The notes under the pieces are model-generated. The model saw nothing but the letters and a program-made list of their open reading frames with translations, was not told the origin of the DNA and did no database searches. A stretch of 13,568 nucleotides of DNA from an uncultured Woeseia sp. (GTDB lineage Bacteria > Pseudomonadota > Gammaproteobacteria > Steroidobacterales > Woeseiaceae), in NCBI GenBank assembly GCA_937925605.1, contig CALALV010000050.1, positions 1-13,568 of the forward strand. The letters run 5' to 3'. Positions 6,648-13,171 of this stretch are shown one piece after another. Every line of letters begins with the position of its first letter. The stretch's first letter is position 1. The position numbers and the translations under genes were made by a program.

Positions 6648-7115
6648 ATGACCGACGGCGACCACTGGCTCGACACCTACGAGCGCCACCAGCGCCACCT
6701 GCGCTTCCCGGTCGCGTTCTGGCTCGGCGTGCCGCTGCTCGTGACCGGCTTCACCGGGCTGCTGTGGTCGCTGCCGGTGCCCGAGAAGCTCGCGGAGATC
6801 TCGCCGCTCCTGAACTGGGGCAGCCTGTTCCTGCTGGCGGCGCTGGTCTACTACTTCATCATCTCGCTGCCGCTCGCGATCGGCATGCTGCCCGTGATCG
6901 GCGCGGTCATCGCGTTCGAGTTCTGGCTGCAGCTTTCCGGCGACTGGCTGAAACCGGTCGCGGCGGCGCTGACGCTGGCCGGCATCGCCGGGCTCGCGCT
7001 CGGCCACGCCGGCCGCGGCGGCCCGCTCGCCGTGTTCCGCGACGTCCAGCTCATGATGATCGCGCCGCTGTGGGCCCTGTCGCGGCTGTACGGGCGGCTC
7101 GGTATACCGCGCTAG
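6648..7115 (+). CDS. DUF962 / Mpo1-like membrane protein
   Basis: This 155-residue protein has about four hydrophobic segments (around 22-41, 58-77, 78-95 and 103-119). The N-terminal block DHWLDTYERHQ...LGVPLL and the C-terminal block LGHAGRGGPLAVF...APLW resemble DUF962. That family includes yeast Mpo1, an Fe(II)-dependent dioxygenase of 2-hydroxy fatty acids at the endoplasmic reticulum; the bacterial role is not established. The usual second N-terminal histidine, before W-x-G-V-P, appears to be Phe24 here, while H14, H17 and H120 remain, so metal binding may be altered. I chose the ATG at 6648 because the upstream in-frame ATG at 6627 falls inside a TAGAATGG promoter-like motif. There is no clear Shine-Dalgarno. 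Confidence 0.66.
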   Translation: MTDGDHWLDTYERHQRHLRFPVAFWLGVPLLVTGFTGLLWSLPVPEKLAEISPLLNWGSLFLLAALVYYFIISLPLAIGMLPVIGAVIAFEFWLQLSGDWLKPVAAALTLAGIAGLALGHAGRGGPLAVFRDVQLMMIAPLWALSRLYGRLGIPR

Positions 7116-7153
7116 CGGTAGTGCCGGCGCCTGCCCGGCCATACGGATTCGGG

Positions 7154-7159
7154 TAGAAT
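7154..7159 (+). promoter_or_regulatory. Candidate -10 box for the glutaryl-CoA dehydrogenase gene
   Basis: GGGTAGAATGG contains TAGAAT, five of six matches to the -10 consensus, 36 bases upstream of the start. The -35 is weak. The same eight bases, TAGAATGG, occur at 6623-6630 in front of the DUF962-like gene, which suggests that both motifs are real promoter elements. Confidence 0.45.
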
Positions 7160-7195
7160 GGACGGCTCGTTTCAAGCCCCATCGCAGGAGCCACC

Positions 7196-8407
7196 GTGGC
7201 CAGCACCGCACCCGTCCAGCCGGCGGACAAGCCGAAAAGCCGACGCAAGCAACTGAACCCGCTCGACCTCTACGACGTCCGCTCGGAGCTCTCCGAGGAC
7301 GAGCAGATGGTGCAGGACTCCGTCGCGCGGTTCGTCGACGACAAGGTCCTGCCGGTCATCCAGGACGCGTTCGAGAAGCACTACTTCCCGAAGGAGCTGA
7401 TCCCCGAGGTGGCCGCGCTTGGCCTGCTCGGCAGCTCGATCGACGGCTACGACTGCGCGGGCCTCAACAGCGTCTGCTACGGCCTGATCTGCCAGGAACT
7501 CGAGCGCGGCGACTCGGGGCTCCGGAGCTTCGTGTCGGTGCAGTCGAGCCTGGTCATGTACCCGATCCACGCCTACGGCTCCGACGAGCAGAAGGACCGC
7601 TGGCTGCCGGCGATGGCGAAGGGCGAGGCGATCGGCTGCTTCGGCCTGACCGAGCCGCACGGCGGCTCCGACCCGGGCAACATGAAGACGCGCGCGAAGA
7701 AGGACGGCGACGACTGGATCCTGAACGGCGCGAAGATGTGGATCACGAACGGCACGATCGCCGACGCGGCGGTCGTCTGGGCGATGACCGACGAGGGCGT
7801 CCGCGGCTTCATCGTCGAGAAGGGCATGGAAGGCTTCACGGCGCAGGAGATCGAGCACAAGTTCTCGCTGCGGGCCTCCGTCACCGCGGCGCTGTACTTC
7901 GACAACGTGCGCGTGCCGAAGGAGAACGTGCTGCCGGGCGTCACCGGCCTGAAAGGCCCGCTGTCCTGCCTGACCCAGGCGCGCTACGGCATCACCTGGG
8001 GCGTCATCGGCGCCGCGCAGGCCTGCCTCGCGCAGGCGCTGGACTACGCCGGCGACCGCGTGCTGTTCGACAGGCCGCTGACCCACAACCAGTCCATCCA
8101 GCAGCGCCTTGCCGACATGGCGCGGCGCATCACCACCCCGCAGCTGCTGTCGCTGCGCCTCGGCCGCCTGAAGAACGCGGGCGAGCCGCAGCCGACCCAG
8201 GTCTCGCTCGCGAAGTGGAACAACGTGCGCGCCGCGCTCGACATCGCGCGCGACGCGCGCGACATGCTGGGCGGCAGCGGCATCAGCGCCGAGTACGTGC
8301 CGATCCGGCACATGCTGAACCTGGAAAGCGTGATCACCTACGAGGGCACCGAGACCGTCCACCAGCTCGTGGTCGGCAAGGAGCTGACGGGCGTCAACGC
8401 GTTCTGA
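7196..8407 (+). CDS. gcdH: Glutaryl-CoA dehydrogenase (acyl-CoA dehydrogenase family)
   Basis: This FAD enzyme oxidises and decarboxylates glutaryl-CoA to crotonyl-CoA in lysine, tryptophan and related aromatic degradation, passing electrons to ETF. The 403-residue length and motifs match GcdH closely: GLRSFVSVQSSLVM (108-121, with the arginine of the substrate carboxylate pocket), CFGLTEPHGGSDPGNM (148-163), ARYGITWGVIGAA (262-274), and RHMLNLESVITYEGT (371-385) with the catalytic base Glu383. The closing TGVNAF is also typical. The GTG start has GGAG five bases upstream. A different acyl-CoA dehydrogenase specificity is possible but less likely, given the family-specific blocks. No CoA-transferase or LysR-type regulator gene is adjacent. 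A MATE gene follows after 25 bases and may be cotranscribed. Confidence 0.92.
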   Translation: MASTAPVQPADKPKSRRKQLNPLDLYDVRSELSEDEQMVQDSVARFVDDKVLPVIQDAFEKHYFPKELIPEVAALGLLGSSIDGYDCAGLNSVCYGLICQELERGDSGLRSFVSVQSSLVMYPIHAYGSDEQKDRWLPAMAKGEAIGCFGLTEPHGGSDPGNMKTRAKKDGDDWILNGAKMWITNGTIADAAVVWAMTDEGVRGFIVEKGMEGFTAQEIEHKFSLRASVTAALYFDNVRVPKENVLPGVTGLKGPLSCLTQARYGITWGVIGAAQACLAQALDYAGDRVLFDRPLTHNQSIQQRLADMARRITTPQLLSLRLGRLKNAGEPQPTQVSLAKWNNVRAALDIARDARDMLGGSGISAEYVPIRHMLNLESVITYEGTETVHQLVVGKELTGVNAF

Positions 8408-8432
8408 GCCGGCGCGGGAGCGTGACCCGCGC

Positions 8433-9758
8433 GTGAGCGATTCCGCGAGGCTGCCGCAGGACCGCGACGTCTGGCGCATCGCCGCGCCGCTGATCGTCTC
8501 GAACGTGACCGTGCCGCTGCTCGGCATGGTCGACACCGGCGTCACCGGCCACCTCGACGACCCGGCCTACCTCGGCGCGGTCGCGGTCGGCGGCGCCGCG
8601 TTCAGCTTCCTGTTCTTCGCGCTGAACTTCCTGCGCATGGGCACGACCGGCATCGCCGCGCAGGCGGCCGGCCGCGAGGACGCGCAGGCGCTGCGCGACA
8701 CGCTCGGCCAGGCAATGGTCGTCGCCCTGCTGCTCGCCGCCGTGATCGTGGCCGCGAGGCCCTGGCTGGTCGATGCCGGCGTCGCGCTGCTCGGCCCGGA
8801 CCCGGCCGTCGCACCGCACGCCCGCGAGTATTTCTCGATCCGCCTGTGGAGCGCGCCGGCGACGCTCGCGGTCTACGCGCTGGTCGGCTGGTTCATCGGC
8901 ATCGCGAACGCGCGCGCGCCGCTCGCGATCGTCGTGCTGACCAACGTCGTCAACATCGTTCTCGATCTCGTGTTCGTGCTGCTGCTCGGGCTGGGCGTCG
9001 CCGGCGTCGCGTCCGCCTCGGTCATCGCCGAGTACACGGGGCTGGCGCTGGCCCTCGTGCTGGTGGGCCGGGAACTGCGCGCGCGCGATGGCCACTGGCA
9101 GGCGGCGCCGCTGACGGCGCCGCGCGCCTACGCCGCGTTCTTCGCGATCAACGCGAACCTGTTCCTGCGCACGCTCGCGCTCGTGTTCACGGTCACGTTC
9201 ATTACCGCGCAGGGCGCGCGGCTCGGCACGCTGGTGCTCGCGGCGAACGCGATCCTGATGAACCTGCAGCACCTCCTGTCCTTCGCGCTCGACGGGCTCG
9301 CGCACGCGGCCGAGGCGCTCGCCGGCAACGCGATCGGGCGGCGCAACCGGGCCGCGCTCGAGCGCGCCGTGCGGCTGACGCTGCGCTGGTCGCTGATCGT
9401 CGCCGCGGGCTTCAGCCTCGCCTACGCCGTCGGCGGCCCGCTGCTGGTCAACCTGCTCACCGACCTGCCGGACGTGCGCGCGACGACCTACGCGTACCTG
9501 CCGTGGCTGGTCGCCTCGCCACTGGTCTCGGTCTGGTCCTACCTCTACGACGGCGTGTTCGTCGGCGCGACCCGCGCGCGCGAGATGCGCGACATCATGC
9601 TGGCCTCGACGCTGGTCGTGTTCCTGCCGTCCTGGTACCTGCTGCAGCCGCTAGGCAACCACGGGTTGTGGCTCGCGTTCATGCTGTTCATGGCGAGCCG
9701 CGGCATCGGCATGCACTGGTACTACGGGCGGCGGGTGCTCCCGGACGCGGTCACGTAG
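8433..9758 (+). CDS. dinF: DinF-type MATE family efflux transporter
   Basis: This 441-residue polytopic inner-membrane protein has about 12 predicted membrane helices and belongs to the MATE (multidrug and toxic compound extrusion) cation antiporters, DinF branch. The N-terminal blocks APLIVSNVTVPLLGMVDTGV and FLRMGTTGIAAQAAGRED are characteristic of DinF proteins, as is NVVNIVLDLVFVLLLGLGV in the middle. Substrates are unknown. The start is a GTG at 8433, with GGGAG about 12 bases upstream, 25 bases after the gcdH stop. In many gammaproteobacteria dinF lies next to lexA and is damage-inducible; here lexA is not adjacent and no LexA box is visible. The last 37 bases overlap the 3' end of a second, convergent MATE gene. 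Confidence 0.88.
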   Translation: MSDSARLPQDRDVWRIAAPLIVSNVTVPLLGMVDTGVTGHLDDPAYLGAVAVGGAAFSFLFFALNFLRMGTTGIAAQAAGREDAQALRDTLGQAMVVALLLAAVIVAARPWLVDAGVALLGPDPAVAPHAREYFSIRLWSAPATLAVYALVGWFIGIANARAPLAIVVLTNVVNIVLDLVFVLLLGLGVAGVASASVIAEYTGLALALVLVGRELRARDGHWQAAPLTAPRAYAAFFAINANLFLRTLALVFTVTFITAQGARLGTLVLAANAILMNLQHLLSFALDGLAHAAEALAGNAIGRRNRAALERAVRLTLRWSLIVAAGFSLAYAVGGPLLVNLLTDLPDVRATTYAYLPWLVASPLVSVWSYLYDGVFVGATRAREMRDIMLASTLVVFLPSWYLLQPLGNHGLWLAFMLFMASRGIGMHWYYGRRVLPDAVT

Positions 9759-11155
9759 CGCGAGACGACCGGGTCGCCCGGCGCGGACACGAGCGGCTCG
9801 CGGCGGCCGTGCAGGTCGCACTGGCCCTGCACCGAGGCGTGCGCCCACCAGTAGGACAGCGCGCCGGTGACGAGGTTGGCAAGCGCGTAGGCGCCGAAGA
9901 TGCCGGCGATGCCGAACAGCCAGTTGCCGAGCAGTGCGAGCGGCACGTACAGCACCGCCATGCGCGCGACGCTGACCATGACCGCCGGCATCGGCTTGCC
10001 CATGCCGTTGAACGACGCGTTCATGACCATGACCATGCCGTAGGCGCCGTAGGACAGCGGCGCGATCCACAGGAACAGCTGCGCGACGCCGGTCACCTCT
10101 TCGCTGTCGCTGAACAAGGACGGCAGGAAGTCGGAGAGCAGCGCGAGCGCCCCGGCGATGACGAGGCCCGAGCCGAGACAGAACAGCGTGCACAGCCACA
10201 GCGCTCGGTAAATGCGGTCGGCATGCCCGGCCGACAGGTTCTGGCCGACGAAGGGCCCGATGATCGCCGACATCGCGTAGAAGATGACCAGCGTGACCGA
10301 CTCGATGCGGCTCGCGACGCCGAAGCCGGCGACCGCCTCGGGGCCGTACTGCGCCAGCATCGCCGTAATCACGCCGGTCGCGATCGGGATGATCGCGTTC
10401 GTGCCCGCGGCCGGCAGCCCGACGTGCAGGATGTCCGCCCAGGAGCTTTTCAGCTCGTCGGCCTTCGGCGCGCCGAAGCTCAGCATGTCGAGGCGCCGGT
10501 ACATGAAATAGATCGTGCCGACGAAGATGCTGCCGCGCGCGAGCAGCGCGGCCAGCGCGGCGCCCTCGAGCTCCATGCGCGGGACCGGGCCGAAGCCGAA
10601 GATCAGCAGCGGGTCGAGCGCCACGTTCAGGATCGAGGCGATGATCATCAGCCGGCTCGGCAGCCGCGTGTCGCCGGTCGCGCGCATGCTGCTCATGCCG
10701 ACCATGCCGACGACGACGAAGGGCACGCCGAGGTACAGGATCTGCATGTAGCCGCCGATCAGCGGCAGCATGTCGGCCGGCGCGCCGAGCAGCGTGAACA
10801 GCGGGTCGATCGTCGCGATGCCGACGACACAGATCACGGCCGTGATGCCGAAGGACAGGAGCAGGCTGTCGGTCGCGAGCCGCTTCGCGCGTGCATGGTC
10901 GTCCGCGCCTATCGCACGCGCGACCACCGAGGATGTGCCGGCGCCCAGGCCGATCGCGACGCTGGTCACGACCATCAGCACCGGGAACGCGAACGACAGT
11001 GCCGCCAGCTCGCGGTCGCCGACCTGGCCTATGAACCACGCGTCCGCGAAGTTCTGCAGCATCATCATCGTGATGCCGTAAAGCACGGGCACGGTCATGT
11101 CCACGAGGTGCTGGCCGACCGGCCCCTGGGTGAGCCGGGCTTGCGAAGGTTTCAT
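9722..11155 (-). CDS. Second MATE family efflux transporter
   Basis: This 477-residue protein has about 12 hydrophobic helices. The N-terminal block GPVGQHLVDMTVPVLYGITM, the ADAWFIGQVGDRELAALSFAFP segment, and the later FGVASRIESVTLVIFYAMS mark it as a MATE transporter. It belongs to a different branch from the DinF-type neighbour; a recent duplication is excluded by the lack of obvious shared sequence. The ATG at 11155 has only a weak GGA-type ribosome site. The C-terminus carries about 35 extra hydrophilic residues (QGQCDLHGRREPLVS...), part of which is encoded antisense to the end of dinF. This could be genuine readthrough past an older stop. The gene is divergent from the SRPBCC gene across a 122-bp intergenic region. 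Confidence 0.86.
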   Translation of the reverse strand: MKPSQARLTQGPVGQHLVDMTVPVLYGITMMMLQNFADAWFIGQVGDRELAALSFAFPVLMVVTSVAIGLGAGTSSVVARAIGADDHARAKRLATDSLLLSFGITAVICVVGIATIDPLFTLLGAPADMLPLIGGYMQILYLGVPFVVVGMVGMSSMRATGDTRLPSRLMIIASILNVALDPLLIFGFGPVPRMELEGAALAALLARGSIFVGTIYFMYRRLDMLSFGAPKADELKSSWADILHVGLPAAGTNAIIPIATGVITAMLAQYGPEAVAGFGVASRIESVTLVIFYAMSAIIGPFVGQNLSAGHADRIYRALWLCTLFCLGSGLVIAGALALLSDFLPSLFSDSEEVTGVAQLFLWIAPLSYGAYGMVMVMNASFNGMGKPMPAVMVSVARMAVLYVPLALLGNWLFGIAGIFGAYALANLVTGALSYWWAHASVQGQCDLHGRREPLVSAPGDPVVSRYVTASGSTRRP

Positions 11156-11241
11156 CGGTGATCCGGGCGCGGGGTGCGCGGCCGTCGCGGGCCGCGTCGC
11201 CGAACTATGGCCCAGCCCGCCGGCCGCTGCAATTGCGGGCT

Positions 11242-11250
11242 TGCTATGAT
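11242..11250 (+). promoter_or_regulatory. Predicted extended -10 promoter of the SRPBCC-Nudix operon
   Basis: TGCTATGAT is an extended -10 (TG-n-TATGAT, five of six matches) 27 bases upstream of the ATG. No good -35 is visible, as is common for extended -10 promoters. GGGAG (11267-11271) is the ribosome binding site. Confidence 0.55.
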
Positions 11251-11277
11251 GCCGTCCGGCGGTTCCGGGAGCGGCGC

Positions 11278-11724
11278 ATGAAATACCACGCAGAGCAGGT
11301 CATCGACGCGCCGCGCGAGCGGGTCTGGCGCGCGTTCGACAACCCGGACAACCTGCCGAAGTGGCAGCCGACGCTCAAATCGTTCGAGCCGAAGTCCGGC
11401 ACGCCGGGGCAGCCGGGGGCGGTTGCGGAGCTGGTCTACGAGGAGCGCGGCCGACGGGTGGTCATGACCGAGACGATCACCGAGCGGCGCGAGCCGGACT
11501 TTCTCGCCGGGAGCTACGAGTCGACCTGGGGCACGACGATGATCGTCAACCATTTCGAGGCGCTCGACGGCGGGCGCACGAAGTGGAGCGTCTGGTGCAA
11601 CTTCCGCTTCCGCGGGCTGATGCGTCTCATGAGCCTGTTCATGGCCGGCTCGATCCGGCGCCGGACCGACGCCGACCTCGCGCGCTTCCGGGCGCTGGTC
11701 GAGTCGGGCGAGGCGGGGCCGTGA
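11278..11724 (+). CDS. SRPBCC / polyketide-cyclase-like START-fold family protein
   Basis: This 148-residue soluble protein shows the helix-grip (SRPBCC) pattern. It starts with a beta strand and the helix motif IDAPRERVWRAFDNPDNLPKW (9-29), followed by alternating strands (VAELVYEERGRRVVMTETI, SYESTWGTTMIVNHFEAL, TKWSVWCNFRF) and a long amphipathic C-terminal helix (about 113-143). Such proteins bind hydrophobic ligands, and some are cyclases or hydrolase activators; no specific function can be assigned. I chose the ATG at 11278 for its ribosome site and because the fold begins there; an in-frame start at 11158 would overlap the promoter. Its stop overlaps the Nudix GTG start (GTGA), so the two proteins are probably made together. 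Confidence 0.82.
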   Translation: MKYHAEQVIDAPRERVWRAFDNPDNLPKWQPTLKSFEPKSGTPGQPGAVAELVYEERGRRVVMTETITERREPDFLAGSYESTWGTTMIVNHFEALDGGRTKWSVWCNFRFRGLMRLMSLFMAGSIRRRTDADLARFRALVESGEAGP

Positions 11725-12251
11725 GCTGGAAACGCCTCGACCGGCGGCAGGTCTTCGACAACGCGTGGATCGCGGTCTACGAGGACCGCGTCATCAACCC
11801 GGGCGGCGGCGAGAACCGCTACGGCCTCGTGCACTTCAAGAGCGTCGCGGTCGCGATCCTGCCGCTCGCCGACAACGGCGACACCTGGCTGGTCGGCCAG
11901 GAGCGCTACACGCTCGGCGAGTATTCCTGGGAGCTGCCGATGGGCGGCGCGCCGCTAGCCGAGGCGCCGCTCGCCGCCGCGCGCCGCGAGCTGAAAGAAG
12001 AAACCGGGCTCACGGCGACGGACTGGCAGGAATACCTGGACGTGCACACGAGCAACTCGGTCACCGACGAGCGCGGCCTCGTCTACGTCGCGCGCGGGCT
12101 GACCGAGGGCGAACCCGAGTTCGAGGAGACCGAAGACCTCGAGATCCGGCGCCTGCCGCTCGCCGAGGCCATTGCCATGGCCGAGCGCGGCGAGATCACC
12201 GACGCGATCACCCTGGCGACGCTGTTCAAGGCGCGGGAGTTTCTTCGTTGA
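11721..12251 (+). CDS. Nudix hydrolase (ADP-ribose/ADP-sugar pyrophosphatase-like)
   Basis: This 176-residue enzyme has a complete Nudix box: G75, five residues, E81, seven residues, then RELKEETGL (89-97). The catalytic glutamates E93 and E94 are in place. The preceding YSWELPMGGAP and the length resemble the NudE/ADP-ribose pyrophosphatase group, which cleaves nucleoside diphosphate-linked substrates; the exact substrate is unproven. The GTG start lies in a four-base overlap with the SRPBCC stop. The C-terminus GEITDAITLATLFKAREFL looks natural for the family. The last 60 bases of the gene form the start of an 86-bp repeat unit that then recurs four more times downstream, so the gene's 3' end appears to have been copied. 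Confidence 0.92.
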   Translation: MSWKRLDRRQVFDNAWIAVYEDRVINPGGGENRYGLVHFKSVAVAILPLADNGDTWLVGQERYTLGEYSWELPMGGAPLAEAPLAAARRELKEETGLTATDWQEYLDVHTSNSVTDERGLVYVARGLTEGEPEFEETEDLEIRRLPLAEAIAMAERGEITDAITLATLFKAREFLR

Positions 12252-12620
12252 GCGTGCCGCTGTTGGCGTAGCGCGGCGAGACCGTCGGCGGGACCAGCGT
12301 TACACCCTGTTCAGTGCGCGAGAGTTGACCGGCTGAGCGCCGCGCTGACGGCGTAGTGCGGCGAGATTACCAACGCGATGAATCTCGTGACGCAGTTCGA
12401 AGCGCAAGCGTTTCCCGGCTGAGCGCTTCGCTGTTTGCGCAGCGCAGCGAGATTACTGGTGCGATCAGCCTCGCGACGCCGTTCAGAGCGCGGGAGCTTC
12501 TCCGTCGAGCGGGCCGCTGTCGGCGTAGCGCGGCGAGTTCACCGGTGCGATCAATCCCGCGACGCCGTTCGAAGCGCGGGCGCCCCGCGGCTGAGCGCCG
12601 CGCTGACGACGTAGCGCAGC
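12192..12620. repeat. Five tandem copies of an 86-bp unit joining the ends of the Nudix and sortase genes
   Basis: The copies run 12192-12277 (A), 12278-12362 (B, 85 bp), 12363-12448 (C), 12449-12534 (D) and 12535-12620 (E). Each begins GAG(A/T)... and ends near GTAGCGC(G/A)GC. Copies A and D differ at about 14 of 86 positions by my count; B and C are more diverged. The first 60 bases of copy A encode the last 19 residues of the Nudix protein plus its stop. Copy E, on the other strand, encodes the last 22 residues of the sortase, including Arg186. The stretch between the two stops (12252-12550) holds nothing but this repeat. The period is not a multiple of three. I see no variable spacers, so it is not a CRISPR array. 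Confidence 0.93.
12339..12362. other. Stem-loop within the 86-bp repeat (best copy)
   Basis: GCCGCGCT (12339-12346), an eight-base loop, and AGTGCGGC (12355-12362) pair along eight positions with one G-U. Equivalent stems in copies C (12425-12448) and E (12597-12620) keep seven of eight pairs, and one C-G pair is replaced by T-A in copy C. Copies A and D pair less well. It may serve as a terminator or 3'-end stabiliser for the convergent genes. Confidence 0.5.
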
Positions 12621-13171
12621 GGCCCGCGCGGCGCGCTCGCCCCGAACGGGTAGCAGGTCACGAGCGTCAGCATCGGCTGCTCCGTGTCGAGCACGATGCT
12701 GCCGCGGCGCGAGTCCACGACGTCGATCGCCGTCACCTCGAACGCGTAGCGGCGGCCGTCGCCGCGCTCGACCTCCAGCCGGTGCCCGGGCTGCAGGTCC
12801 TTCAGGAAACTGAAGTGCGTGTCGCGGTGCCCGGCGATGATGCTGTTGCCGGCCTCGCCCGGCAGCACGCTCGCCGCGAGGTGTCCGGGCGCGAACGCGA
12901 GCGTGCGCCCGGAGCCGCCGGCCAGCACGATCAGCTCGACCTCGCCGCCGTGCGCGGACAGGCGCGCGACCGGCTGCGTGTCGGCCCAGGGCCACGGCGG
13001 CGCGTCGCTCGCGCCTGCGGCGACCCGGGTCCAGGCGTGCGCCATCAGGCCCTGCGCCAGCCAGGCCTTGGCCGGGATCCACGCACCCTGCCCGAACTGC
13101 CAGAGGCCGAGCGCGAACAGGCAGGCCACGGCGACGTTCCAGCTACGCCCGGGCCGGCGCACGGCGGCCAC
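12551..13171 (-). CDS. Class GN-type proteobacterial sortase
   Basis: This 206-residue membrane-anchored transpeptidase belongs to the sortase family of Gram-negative bacteria. An N-terminal hydrophobic segment (about 11-30) anchors it. The catalytic triad is complete: His115 in IIAGHRDTHF, Cys173 in LVTCYPF, and Arg186 in GPLRYVV. The gene directly follows, and overlaps by 29 bases, the gene for its presumed substrate, as in the dedicated one-sortase/one-target systems of proteobacteria. The GTG at 13171 is the likely start; another GTG at 13162 is possible. The C-terminal tail after RYVV (about 18 residues) is longer and more basic than I expect, and it coincides with the last copy of the 86-bp repeat. 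The sortase regulator genes known from some relatives are not seen downstream. Confidence 0.9.
   Translation of the reverse strand: MAAVRRPGRSWNVAVACLFALGLWQFGQGAWIPAKAWLAQGLMAHAWTRVAAGASDAPPWPWADTQPVARLSAHGGEVELIVLAGGSGRTLAFAPGHLAASVLPGEAGNSIIAGHRDTHFSFLKDLQPGHRLEVERGDGRRYAFEVTAIDVVDSRRGSIVLDTEQPMLTLVTCYPFGASAPRGPLRYVVSAALSRGAPALRTASRD

Noticed and set aside
6452..6676. N-terminal extension of the OmpA-family lipoprotein
   Set aside because: It would bury the signal peptide and lipobox about 75 residues inside the protein and removes a good AGAGGA ribosome site.
7172..8545. Long minus-strand open frame opposite gcdH (457 codons)
   Set aside because: Antisense to a perfectly motif-matched glutaryl-CoA dehydrogenase; composition is typical of a high-GC antisense shadow with no recognisable domain.
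8846..11161. Very long plus-strand open frame (771 codons) across dinF and the second MATE gene
   Set aside because: Its translation is Arg/Ala/Gly/His-rich and low in hydrophobic pattern, and it lies out of frame or antisense to two clear MATE transporters. It is a high-GC shadow.
11158..11277. Longer N-terminus for the SRPBCC protein
   Set aside because: The 40 extra residues would span the extended -10 promoter and lack fold-like pattern; the ATG at 11278 has its own ribosome site.
12192..12620. CRISPR array
   Set aside because: The whole 86-bp period is similar from copy to copy; there are no short constant repeats with variable spacers and no cas genes.
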